Below are positions 1 to 5,157 of a stretch of DNA of 5,157 nt, piece after piece (position 1 is the first letter of the stretch; each line of letters starts with the position of its first letter). Both the position numbers and the translations under genes were made by a program. Where the stretch lies: assembly GCA_002309235.1 (NCBI GenBank), contig DBXA01000174.1, positions 6,022-11,178 on the forward strand, written 5' to 3'. Below the pieces are notes generated by a model, which was given only the letters and a program-made list of their open reading frames with translations, did not search any database and was not told the origin of the DNA. The stretch comes from Christensenella sp. UBA1224. Lineage in GTDB: Bacteria > Bacillota > Clostridia > Christensenellales > Aristaeellaceae.

Positions 1-345
1 GCCGACGGGATGTTTGAGCTGTTTAAGGACAAGCATGGCTTCGTCATAGGCGGGATGGAGGGCGTGAAGTACAAGGAGTATGCTTTACAATTCCTGCCGG
101 GCGATAAGCTCTTCCTGTATACGGACGGCGTGCCGGAGGCGATGGACGGATCAAAGGAGATGTTCGGCATCGAACGCATGCTGAAGGAGTTGAACAAGCA
201 CCGTGATGATATCCCGATGGATATACTGGTGAGTATGCATAAGGCGGTGGATGCCTTTGCAGACGGCGCTGAACAGTTTGACGACCTTACGATGCTCTGC
301 GTGGAATACAGGGGAACAAGTGCCGATCGGCAGATGCCGGGATAA
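1..345 (+). CDS. SpoIIE/PP2C-family serine phosphatase, C-terminal part (5' end outside window)
   Basis: This is the last 114 codons of a gene that enters from the left edge in frame 1 and stops at TAA 343-345. The visible part matches the end of the PPM/SpoIIE-type phosphatase domain, which removes phosphate from serine or threonine on regulatory proteins such as anti-anti-sigma factors. The run GDKLFLYTDGVPEA carries the metal-binding aspartate (D42 of the visible part), and QFDDLTML near the end carries the second aspartate pair (D94-D95). A GGMEG turn sits upstream, as in this family, and the protein ends about 15 residues after the FDD motif, so the C-terminus looks complete. The N-terminal sensor or membrane part cannot be seen, so the partner and signal are unknown. 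SpoIIE itself is not implied, because many Clostridia carry several such phosphatases. The family call is strong and the specific role is open. Confidence 0.9.
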   Translation, partial: ADGMFELFKDKHGFVIGGMEGVKYKEYALQFLPGDKLFLYTDGVPEAMDGSKEMFGIERMLKELNKHRDDIPMDILVSMHKAVDAFADGAEQFDDLTMLCVEYRGTSADRQMPG

Positions 346-398
346 AGTGGGACAAGGTGCATGCGTTTATTGCGGATGACGCGATCAATATACGGAAA

Positions 399-424
399 GC
401 CGCGGGATATGTATCCGCCGCGGC
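399..424. repeat. GC-rich inverted repeat (stem-loop)
   Basis: GCCGCGG at 399-405 is the exact reverse complement of CCGCGGC at 418-424, with a 12-base loop between. An alternative inner pairing, GCGGGATA with TATCCGC, is also possible with one bulged base. No T-run follows, so it is not a standard terminator by itself. It lies between the phosphatase stop and the stronger palindrome and may simply stabilise the 3' end of that transcript. Confidence 0.35.
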
Positions 425-462
425 TGTATCCTGCCGCCGAGATTTTCGGAGATCGTGCGAAC

Positions 463-500
463 AGATAAAATTCAGCGGGCATGCCCGCTGAATTTTATCT
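463..500. terminator. Perfect 38-bp palindrome, probable bidirectional Rho-independent terminator
   Basis: The two 19-base halves (463-481 and 482-500) are exact reverse complements. As RNA they would form a 17-bp stem closed by a CATG loop, with a GC core (CAGCGGG / CCCGCTG). An A-tract lies on the left and AATTTTAT on the right, so either strand gives a GC stem followed by U residues. On the plus strand it ends the phosphatase transcript about 120 bases after its stop. On the minus strand it could stop leftward transcription coming from manA. Function is inferred from structure. Confidence 0.85.
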
Positions 501-519
501 ATATTGTGCGGAGGCTTCC

Positions 520-548
520 GGAAAACGCAAAGGCAGATATGCTTTTCC
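520..548. repeat. Imperfect inverted repeat upstream of the peptidase promoter
   Basis: GGAAAA (520-525), one bulged C, then GCA (527-529) can pair with TGC (540-542) and TTTTCC (543-548) around a 10-base loop. No T-tract follows on the plus strand. It could be a protein-binding site or chance; the call is weak. Confidence 0.25.
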
Positions 549-562
549 AACCAAAGAAGACA

Positions 563-586
563 GCATACGGGAAAGCATCCGGTAAA
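563..586 (+). repeat. Tandem 12-bp direct repeat just upstream of a -10 box
   Basis: GCATACGGGAAA (563-574) is followed immediately by GCATCCGGTAAA (575-586); 10 of 12 positions agree. The pair fills the space where a -35 element would normally lie for the -10 at 592-597, and no TTGACA-like -35 is visible there. The placement suggests a binding site for an activator or repressor, but this is inference from position only. Confidence 0.35.
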
Positions 587-588
587 TG

Positions 589-597
589 TGGTATAAT
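589..597 (+). promoter_or_regulatory. Extended -10 promoter for the peptidase/comEA-like unit
   Basis: TG at 589-590, one base, then a consensus TATAAT at 592-597 form an extended -10 element, which can work without a good -35. The 17-bp-upstream hexamer is GGGAAA and does not resemble TTGACA. The expected transcription start is near 604, giving a leader of about 75 bases before the TTG at 680. Confidence 0.6.
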
Positions 598-664
598 TTC
601 CGGGACAGACCGGGCGGCAGCGTGCGAAACGTGAACGCCGATGCTGCCGGTGATCCAAATATAT

Positions 665-671
665 AGGGGGG
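665..671 (+). promoter_or_regulatory. Ribosome binding site that places the peptidase start at TTG 680
   Basis: AGGGGGG at 665-671 lies 8 bases before TTG 680. The in-frame ATG at 641 has no purine-rich site in front of it, and an ATG 641 start would put this Shine-Dalgarno sequence inside the gene. The TTG is therefore the better start. Confidence 0.65.
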
Positions 672-679
672 AATGCGTT

Positions 680-1216
680 TTGCCAAAGGACATTATAAGG
701 GAGATGGATGCCCGGGTGATACGCTCTTCCCGCAGGACCATCGCCATTGAGATAAAAAGCGGCAGGGTGATCGTCCGCGCGCCGGACGGGTGCCCGAAGT
801 CCGTGCTGGAGGATATGCTCGCAAAGAACAGGGAGAAGATCGAAAGGATCCTGAAGACACAGCGGGAGAAGATGGAGGCCATGCCGCCGGAGCCTTCGCA
901 GGAGGAGATCCGCCTTTTGGCAAAGGAGGCTATGGCAGCGCTCCCGCTCCTGGTCGATACATGGTCGAGGAGGATGGGTGTGAAGCCGGCGGGGATCACG
1001 ATCACCTCCGCCAGAACCCGCTGGGGCAGCTGCTCTGCGAAAAACAGGCTGTCCTTTTCTTGCAGGCTGATGCGCATGCCGCAGCAATTCATCGAATACG
1101 TGGTGGTGCATGAGCTGGCCCACATACGGGAGAAGAACCACTCAAAGGCGTTCTACGCCATCGTCGAAAAGTACCTTCCGGATTGGAAGGAGAGGAAAAA
1201 GGCAGGCAGGGTATGA
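680..1216 (+). CDS. YgjP-like (DUF45/SprT-related) zinc metallopeptidase
   Basis: This is a 178-residue protein of the YgjP/DUF45 metal-dependent peptidase family, predicted to be cytoplasmic with no signal peptide or membrane segment. The N-terminal part (about 1-70) has the beta-rich VRAPDG region followed by a charged helix rich in K, R and E. The family motif TRWGSCS is at 113-119. The zinc site is HELAH at 144-148 (H144, E145 as general base, H148), with a third ligand at H154 in EKNHSKAF, and a C-terminal YLPDW (165-169) typical of the family. It is somewhat short for the family. The start is taken as TTG 680 because of the AGGGGGG site; ATG 641 would add 13 residues. It is the first gene of a unit with the downstream comEA-like gene, joined by an ATGA overlap at 1213-1216. 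The substrate is unknown; the family is uncharacterised biochemically as far as I know. Confidence 0.9.
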   Translation: MPKDIIREMDARVIRSSRRTIAIEIKSGRVIVRAPDGCPKSVLEDMLAKNREKIERILKTQREKMEAMPPEPSQEEIRLLAKEAMAALPLLVDTWSRRMGVKPAGITITSARTRWGSCSAKNRLSFSCRLMRMPQQFIEYVVVHELAHIREKNHSKAFYAIVEKYLPDWKERKKAGRV

Positions 1217-1569
1217 AAAAGATGTGGGAGGATATCCTGATCTGCACTGTCGCCGCACTGTTCACGGCGGGTGCCCTGTACCTTCTCTCACCAAAGCATT
1301 TTACGGAGCATACGTCCCTTGGAGCAAGGTCGACCGAATCCGGCTCCGGTATAATCGTCATTGAGGACGGACAGGTACTGGTGGATATAAACGAAGCCGA
1401 CGCGGGGCTGCTGATGAGCCTGCCCGGCATCGGCGAAAAGACCGCTGCGGCCATCGTGGCCGAGCGGGAGGAGAACGGGCCGTTTTCCTGCCTGGAGGAT
1501 CTTACGAGGGTAAACGGGATAGGCCCTAAAACGGTGGAATCCCTGGCGGGTTTTGCCGCTGCGGGATGA
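1213..1569 (+). CDS. Membrane-anchored ComEA-like helix-hairpin-helix DNA-binding protein
   Basis: This 118-residue protein has one N-terminal membrane segment (about residues 8-25), a short linker, and a C-terminal pair of helix-hairpin-helix motifs. The first hairpin is LPGIGEKTA (70-78) and the second is VNGIGPKT (100-107); NGPFSCLEDL between them is typical of ComEA. ComEA binds incoming double-stranded DNA outside the membrane during transformation. This version lacks the SLBB domain that Bacillus ComEA carries between anchor and hairpins, so it is a minimal form, and comEC is not adjacent. The ATG at 1213 overlaps the TGA of the peptidase gene (ATGA), suggesting translational coupling; an in-frame TTG at 1183 inside the peptidase gene is less likely. 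Its stop (1567-1569) is one base from the manA stop on the other strand. A role in DNA uptake is likely by family but not shown by context. Confidence 0.85.
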   Translation: MKKMWEDILICTVAALFTAGALYLLSPKHFTEHTSLGARSTESGSGIIVIEDGQVLVDINEADAGLLMSLPGIGEKTAAAIVAEREENGPFSCLEDLTRVNGIGPKTVESLAGFAAAG

Positions 1570-1570
1570 A

Positions 1571-2527
1571 CTATCTCTCCGGCAGCATGGATACGATGAC
1601 GCGGGCGTCTTTTCCGGAAAGGATCACATCCGGGCAATCGCAGGGGATAATGGCGCTGGCGCCGGGGATGAGGTCTATCTTTTCATCCGCCCAGAGGAGA
1701 CTGGCATTGTCCAGGGATGTGATAAGGCGCATACGGCCTGCGGGAAGGAGCATATCGCCCTCTACAGCGTATTCCCAGAGCTCAAAGTTTTCGGCCGCGA
1801 CAAAGCGGGTCTGCACGCCTCCGGAGCAGGGGAAGGAGACTCCCTTTTCCTTCCTTGCGGTGAGCTCCTGACGGACTACATGGGCGGCATCCTCCAGGTG
1901 CAGCTGGCGGGGCTTTCCGTCAGTGCCGAGACGGCCCCAATCGGAGATGCGGTATGTGACATCGGAGGACTGCTGTATCTCGTATACCATGATGCCGGAC
2001 CCCAGCGCGTGCACGAGCCCGTGGGGGATGTATATGACGTCTCCGGGCTCTACCGCCATGGCATGGAGAGATCCCTGCATGAGCTTTTCATCCTTTGCCA
2101 GGAGGGAAAAATCCGGCGCGCCTTGTTCGATGCCGGCAAAGAGCTTTGCGCCCTTTTCGGCGGACAGCACCATCCAGGCCTCGGTCTTGCCGAGCTTGTT
2201 GTGGCGGGGCAGCGCGTAATCATCGCCCGGGTGCACCTGTACGGAGAGCAGGCCCCTTGCGTCTATGATCTTGACCAGAAGAGGAAATTCGCCTTTTGTG
2301 CCGGAAACGGCTTTCCCGTATTCGGCGCAGATATCAGAGAAGAAGCGGCCCGCAAAACGGCCGTTTACGACTTTTGAAGGGGTGTGGGCAAGAGCGGATA
2401 TCTCCAGGCTCTCACCTGTCAGGTCATCCGGGAGGGACCTTCCGAATCTTTCGGCAAGGGCACGTCCGCCCCAGGGTGTTTCCTTGCCGTGGCGGTAGTA
2501 TGGCTCCATCAGCATGGGATAAAGCAT
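1571..2527 (-). CDS. manA: Mannose-6-phosphate isomerase, class I
   Basis: The 318-residue product interconverts fructose-6-phosphate and mannose-6-phosphate, linking glycolysis to mannose use and to GDP-mannose supply. It is a cytosolic zinc enzyme with a cupin fold. Visible family features in order: PWGG (18-21), SVQVHPGDDYA with zinc ligands Q97 and H99, KTEAW with E116, IPHGLVHALG with H173, and QQSSDVTYRISDW (185-197) with the active-site arginine R193. The length matches the short Bacillus/Clostridium form (about 315 residues) and not the longer enterobacterial enzyme. The start at ATG 2527 is supported by AGGAG 8 bases upstream. It stands alone on the minus strand with its own promoter (2594-2622) and ends in TAG at 1571-1573, one base from the convergent comEA-like gene. 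No terminator is visible at its 3' end. All expected catalytic residues are present. Confidence 0.95.
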   Translation of the reverse strand: MLYPMLMEPYYRHGKETPWGGRALAERFGRSLPDDLTGESLEISALAHTPSKVVNGRFAGRFFSDICAEYGKAVSGTKGEFPLLVKIIDARGLLSVQVHPGDDYALPRHNKLGKTEAWMVLSAEKGAKLFAGIEQGAPDFSLLAKDEKLMQGSLHAMAVEPGDVIYIPHGLVHALGSGIMVYEIQQSSDVTYRISDWGRLGTDGKPRQLHLEDAAHVVRQELTARKEKGVSFPCSGGVQTRFVAAENFELWEYAVEGDMLLPAGRMRLITSLDNASLLWADEKIDLIPGASAIIPCDCPDVILSGKDARVIVSMLPER

Positions 2528-2535
2528 GATACGGA

Positions 2536-2540
2536 CTCCT
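2536..2540 (-). promoter_or_regulatory. manA ribosome binding site
   Basis: On the minus strand AGGAG (2540 down to 2536) lies 8 bases before ATG 2527. This fixes the manA start over the internal ATGs at codons 5 and 7. Confidence 0.75.
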
Positions 2541-2554
2541 TTTCGCGTGCGGGA

Positions 2555-2583
2555 TTGCGCTTTGGCACCGCGTGCGGTATAGT
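2555..2583 (+). promoter_or_regulatory. Sigma-A-type promoter for the nuclease-helicase gene
   Basis: TTGCGC (2555-2560) and TATAGT (2578-2583) are separated by exactly 17 bases. The predicted transcription start is near 2590. This lies downstream of the in-frame GTG at 2572, which argues against that codon as the helicase start. The promoter occupies the same DNA as the oppositely directed manA promoter. Confidence 0.6.
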
Positions 2584-2593
2584 ATTTATGTAT

Positions 2594-2622
2594 ATTGTAA
2601 CGCTGTCGGGGATGGGAAGCAA
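2594..2622 (-). promoter_or_regulatory. Sigma-A-type promoter for manA
   Basis: Read on the minus strand, TTGCTT (2622 to 2617) and TACAAT (2599 to 2594) are separated by exactly 17 bases. The predicted start is near 2587, giving manA a leader of about 60 bases. The -10 boxes of this and the plus-strand promoter are only 10 bases apart. Confidence 0.6.
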
Positions 2623-2629
2623 GGCTTCC
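2615..2629. repeat. Inverted repeat over the manA -35 box
   Basis: GGAAGC (2615-2620) and GCTTCC (2624-2629) form a perfect 6-bp inverted repeat around AAG. It covers the manA -35 hexamer and lies in the leader of the helicase transcript, just before a strong Shine-Dalgarno-like GGGAGGTG (2630-2637). It could be an operator or a small RNA hairpin; neither is proven. Confidence 0.4.
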
Positions 2630-2685
2630 GGGAGGTGTGGCGTACGGAAAATGCAGGGGCAGCGCGGAAAGAGCACCGCATAGGC

Positions 2686-5001
2686 GTGCGCGAGCTTGCC
2701 GAATTCGCGCTGGAGGGCGGGGATCTGTTCGTCGACAACGAGGCTGCTGAGAACATGCAGCAGGGCCTGATGGCGCATATGCAGGTGCAGAAGAGTTACC
2801 CGGAGGGTTGGCAGGCGGAGGTGACGCTGGAAAGGCTTGAGCATGTGAACGGTGTAGACCTGCATGTTTACGGGCGCATGGACGGCGTATGCCTGGGAAA
2901 GGGCGATGAGAGGCCTGTCATCGAGGAGATCAAATCCACCCGGGTCAGGGATCCTTCCCGCATAGCGGAAAATTCCCGGCCGGTCCACTGGGCACAGGCA
3001 GAGATCTACGCATATATACTTTCCATGGAGCACGGCATGTGCGATGTGGAGGTGCGCCTGACCTATAAGAGCACAGAAGGCCCGAGCCATACCTATACGC
3101 GCGTGTATGACTCGCACGGGCTTTCGGAGCGTTTTTTTGCCTACGCCGCTCCCTATGCCAGGTGGATAACGCTTCTGGACGGATGGGAGGCGGTATCGCG
3201 CCCCACGATGCGGGCGCTCACGTTTCCGTACGGGGAGTACAGGCCCGGCCAGCGGGATATGGCGGCGAGCGTATACCGCGCCATAAAAAAGAGGAAGCTG
3301 CTCCTGTGCGAAGCGCCTACGGGCATCGGCAAAACATCCGCCGCGCTGTTCCCGGCGATAAAGGCCATAGGGAGCAATCTTGCGGACAGGATATTCTACC
3401 TGACTGCCAGGACCACCGCCCGCAAGGCGGCCGAGGACGCCCTGGAAAGGATGCGGGAGAAGGGGCTCAGGCTGCGCTGTGTCACGCTGACTGCGAAGGA
3501 GAAGATCTGCTTCATGCCGGAGATGAAATGCCGGCCGGATGAATGCCCCTATGCCGCGGGCTATTACGACAGGCGCAGGGAGGCGCTGAACGAAGCGGTA
3601 TCCTTGGAAAGGCTTGGCAGGGCAGAGATAGAAGCTCTGGCGGCGGAGCACGGTGTGTGCCCGTTTGAGCTCTCGCTGGACCTCTGCGAGACGGCGGACT
3701 GCGTGATTTGTGATTACAATTACGTGTTCGACCCGGTGGTGCACCTGCGGCGCTTTTTCGACGGAAAGACGGACAGCGTGCTCCTGATCGATGAGGCGCA
3801 TCACCTGGCTGAAAGAGCGAGGGATATGCTCTCCGCGGAGCTCAACTACGCCGATCTTCTGAAGCTGCGCAGGATGTGCGCCGGGGCGGAAGGGAAGGAG
3901 ACGGATCTTTACCAATCCCTGGCGAGGCTCATACGCCTGATCCGCTCCCTGTGTAAGCCCTTGGATATGCCAAGCGCCGAAACGGAGCCCCCCAACAGCC
4001 TCTATACGGCGGTGGATGAATTCGCTCTGGCGGCGAAGGAAAAGCTGGGTACCGGATATGAGTATGCCTCCCTCTTAAAGGATGTCTACTTCGCGGCGCT
4101 GGATTACCAGCGGGCCTGCGATGACTTTGACGGGAATTACAGGGCCCTCCTGTTCCCGGACAAGCATGCGTACCGGGTGAGGCTCTGGTGCGCGGATCCG
4201 GCGGAGCACCTGCGCAGGACCATGGAGCGGACAGCCGGCGCCTGCCTTTTTTCGGGCACGCTGACGCCGATGGATTATTACGCCCGCATCTCCGGCGTGC
4301 GGAAGGAAGAGGGAGATGGCCTCATCTCTCTGGACAGCCCGTTCCCGCCTGAAAACCTGTTGGTGCTGCGCATGGATACCGATACCAGGTACCGCGTGCG
4401 GGAAGAGACGGCGGGTGAGATCGCAAAAGCACTGTATGCCATGTGCGCGGCGCGTACGGGGAACTATATGGCATGCTTTCCCTCATATGCCTATCTGCAG
4501 ATGGTATACGAGCGATTTGCGGTGCTGACGGGGGGAAAGGTGCGGGTCATAAAGCAGGAGCCCGGCATGAAGGACGAGGAGCGTTCCTCCTTTCTGGAGA
4601 TGCTCAGGCCTGAGCCTGGGAGATCGCTCATCGCGTTCATCGTGATGGGAGGGATCTTCTCCGAAGGGGTGGACCTGCCGGGAGACAGGCTCAGCGGCGC
4701 TGCCATCATAGGGGTAGGCTTTCCGCAGCCGGATTTCGAGAGGCAGCTCCTGTGCGAGGCCTGGAACGATTCGGATGAGGGCATGGCGTACGCCTACGTT
4801 TATCCGGGAATGGAGAAGGTGCTGCAGGCAGCCGGGCGCGTGATACGGTCCGAGGAGGACAAGGGTGTGATACTGCTCCTGGATGACAGGTATATGCAGA
4901 GGGAGTACACAAGGCTCTTCCCGCGGCACTGGAAGGTGCGAAAGGCGCATGACGCCGGGGAAGCGCACGATATGATGAGCCGCTTCTGGAACGAACAGTA
5001 A
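2686..5001 (+). CDS. DinG/XPD-like Fe-S DNA helicase with N-terminal RecB/Cas4-type nuclease domain
   Basis: Counted from GTG 2686 the protein has 771 residues. Residues 1 to about 130 form a PD-(D/E)xK nuclease domain: GLMAH with H31, GRMDG with D66, EEIKST with E81 and K83, and QAEIY with Q104 and Y108, a full RecB-type motif set. The helicase follows: RPGQ (Q189), Walker A EAPTGIGKT (209-217, K216), DEAH (369-372), SGTLTP (523-528), GGIFSEGVDLPG (655-666) and QAAGRVIR (714-721). Four cysteines between Walker A and DEAH (C275, C282, C287, C325) are placed like the Fe-S ligands of XPD/DinG helicases. By family it should be an ATP-driven 5'-3' DNA helicase in repair or recombination; nuclease activity is inferred. 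The start is uncertain. GTG 2572 lies inside the promoter, GTG 2635 has no good ribosome site, and GTG 2686 has only a weak one (AAAGAG, 11 bases upstream) but fits where family homology begins. Confidence 0.88.
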   Translation: MRELAEFALEGGDLFVDNEAAENMQQGLMAHMQVQKSYPEGWQAEVTLERLEHVNGVDLHVYGRMDGVCLGKGDERPVIEEIKSTRVRDPSRIAENSRPVHWAQAEIYAYILSMEHGMCDVEVRLTYKSTEGPSHTYTRVYDSHGLSERFFAYAAPYARWITLLDGWEAVSRPTMRALTFPYGEYRPGQRDMAASVYRAIKKRKLLLCEAPTGIGKTSAALFPAIKAIGSNLADRIFYLTARTTARKAAEDALERMREKGLRLRCVTLTAKEKICFMPEMKCRPDECPYAAGYYDRRREALNEAVSLERLGRAEIEALAAEHGVCPFELSLDLCETADCVICDYNYVFDPVVHLRRFFDGKTDSVLLIDEAHHLAERARDMLSAELNYADLLKLRRMCAGAEGKETDLYQSLARLIRLIRSLCKPLDMPSAETEPPNSLYTAVDEFALAAKEKLGTGYEYASLLKDVYFAALDYQRACDDFDGNYRALLFPDKHAYRVRLWCADPAEHLRRTMERTAGACLFSGTLTPMDYYARISGVRKEEGDGLISLDSPFPPENLLVLRMDTDTRYRVREETAGEIAKALYAMCAARTGNYMACFPSYAYLQMVYERFAVLTGGKVRVIKQEPGMKDEERSSFLEMLRPEPGRSLIAFIVMGGIFSEGVDLPGDRLSGAAIIGVGFPQPDFERQLLCEAWNDSDEGMAYAYVYPGMEKVLQAAGRVIRSEEDKGVILLLDDRYMQREYTRLFPRHWKVRKAHDAGEAHDMMSRFWNEQ

Positions 5002-5004
5002 GAT

Positions 5005-5009
5005 GAGGG
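5005..5009 (+). promoter_or_regulatory. Ribosome binding site for the citramalate synthase-type gene
   Basis: GAGGG at 5005-5009, 11 bases before ATG 5021, supports that start over the in-frame ATG 5003, which has no site in front of it. No promoter is visible in the 19-base gap after the helicase stop. Confidence 0.5.
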
Positions 5010-5020
5010 AATGTGTGAAA

Positions 5021-5157
5021 ATGCGTATTGAGGTACTGGATACCACACTGCGTGACGGGGCGCAGGGGGAAGGGATCATATTTTCACTGGAGGATAAGAT
5101 CCGCGTCATACGGAAGCTGGATGAGCTGGGAGTGGATATCATCGAGGCGGGGAATCC
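5021..5157 (+). CDS. cimA: Citramalate synthase / 2-isopropylmalate synthase family protein, N-terminal fragment (runs off window)
   Basis: The first 45 codons are visible. LDTTLRDGAQGEGI near the N-terminus is the signature of the HMGL-like aldolase-fold synthases that condense acetyl-CoA with a 2-oxo acid; the aspartate of LRDG binds the divalent metal and the arginine contacts substrate. The form GAQGEGI followed by FSLEDK and IIEAGNP is typical of the citramalate synthase branch (pyruvate plus acetyl-CoA to citramalate, a threonine-independent route to isoleucine) more than of LeuA, which usually has DGEQ. The C-terminal regulatory domain is outside the window, so homocitrate or isopropylmalate synthase cannot be excluded. 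The gene starts 19 bases after the helicase stop and is probably cotranscribed with it, although the two have no obvious shared role. Confidence 0.8.
   Translation, partial: MRIEVLDTTLRDGAQGEGIIFSLEDKIRVIRKLDELGVDIIEAGN

Larger units (their letters stand above)
346..679. other. Intergenic region with terminator and promoter, no supported gene
   Basis: No convincing coding region lies between the phosphatase stop and the TTG start at 680. The stretch contains a GC-rich stem-loop (399-424), a 38-bp perfect palindrome (463-500), an imperfect hairpin (520-548), a tandem 12-bp repeat (563-586) and an extended -10 promoter (589-597). I did not recognise a riboswitch or known small RNA in it. Confidence 0.6.

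Noticed and set aside
361..468. Small plus-strand frame of 35 codons after the phosphatase
   Set aside because: It has no good ribosome site, an arginine- and proline-rich random-looking sequence, and it ends inside the left arm of the terminator palindrome.
287..1141. Minus-strand open frame of 284 codons across the peptidase gene and the intergenic region
   Set aside because: It has low-complexity R/H/P/C composition, runs through the palindromic terminator, and is opposite a clear metallopeptidase gene.
1553..2377. Plus-strand open frame of 274 codons opposite manA
   Set aside because: It is a shadow frame; the minus strand encodes an intact ManA with a ribosome site and all zinc ligands.
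2572..2685. Extending the helicase to GTG 2572
   Set aside because: This GTG lies between the -35 and -10 of the likely helicase promoter, upstream of the predicted transcription start. The added residues show no resemblance to the nuclease domain.
2509..3915. Long minus-strand open frame (468 codons) opposite the helicase
   Set aside because: It is rich in R, H, P and L without recognisable motifs, as expected for the antisense of a GC-rich gene. The plus-strand frame has a full helicase motif set.
4483..5142. Minus-strand open frame of 219 codons near the right end
   Set aside because: It is antisense to the helicase C-terminus and the citramalate synthase-type gene, both with clear motifs; it has no motifs of its own.
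1..5157. CRISPR array, insertion sequence, tRNA or attachment site
   Set aside because: I found no regularly spaced repeats, terminal inverted repeats with a transposase, tRNA-like cloverleaf or integrase gene when reading both strands.

Overview
The window reads as ordinary chromosome from a GC-rich member of the Clostridia (Firmicutes). Three things suggest this: a Bacillus/Clostridium-type short ManA, a SpoIIE-type phosphatase with a clostridial-looking C-terminus, and a DinG-like helicase with an N-terminal RecB/Cas4-like nuclease domain. Codon use is distinctive, with many AGG arginine and ATA isoleucine codons in otherwise GC-rich genes. There is no rRNA, tRNA, CRISPR array, insertion sequence or phage gene. 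The assignment to a group is inference from protein character only.

Layout. Bases 1-345 hold the 3' end of a SpoIIE/PP2C-type serine phosphatase gene, closed by a perfect 38-bp palindrome (463-500) that looks like a bidirectional terminator. The rest of the 334-bp gap carries an extended -10 promoter (589-597) preceded by a 12-bp tandem repeat. Next comes a two-gene unit: a YgjP/DUF45-type zinc metallopeptidase (TTG start at 680) and a small membrane-anchored ComEA-like helix-hairpin-helix protein (1213-1569), joined by an ATGA overlap. Facing it on the minus strand is manA, mannose-6-phosphate isomerase (1571-2527), whose stop codon lies one base from the comEA-like stop.

Upstream of manA, two good sigma-A-type promoters on opposite strands share the same stretch of DNA (2555-2622). 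One drives manA leftward and the other drives a large nuclease-helicase gene rightward (about 2686-5001). Nineteen bases after the helicase stop begins a citramalate/2-isopropylmalate synthase-type gene (5021 to the window end), probably cotranscribed with the helicase.

Functionally the genes are a mix: signalling phosphatase, peptidase, DNA-binding competence-type protein, sugar-phosphate metabolism, DNA repair helicase and amino-acid biosynthesis. I see no evidence of a new defence system or mobile element. The points most worth checking are the overlapping divergent promoters, the uncertain (possibly frameshifted) start of the helicase, the complete nuclease motif set fused to an Fe-S helicase, and the terminator-less convergent junction.
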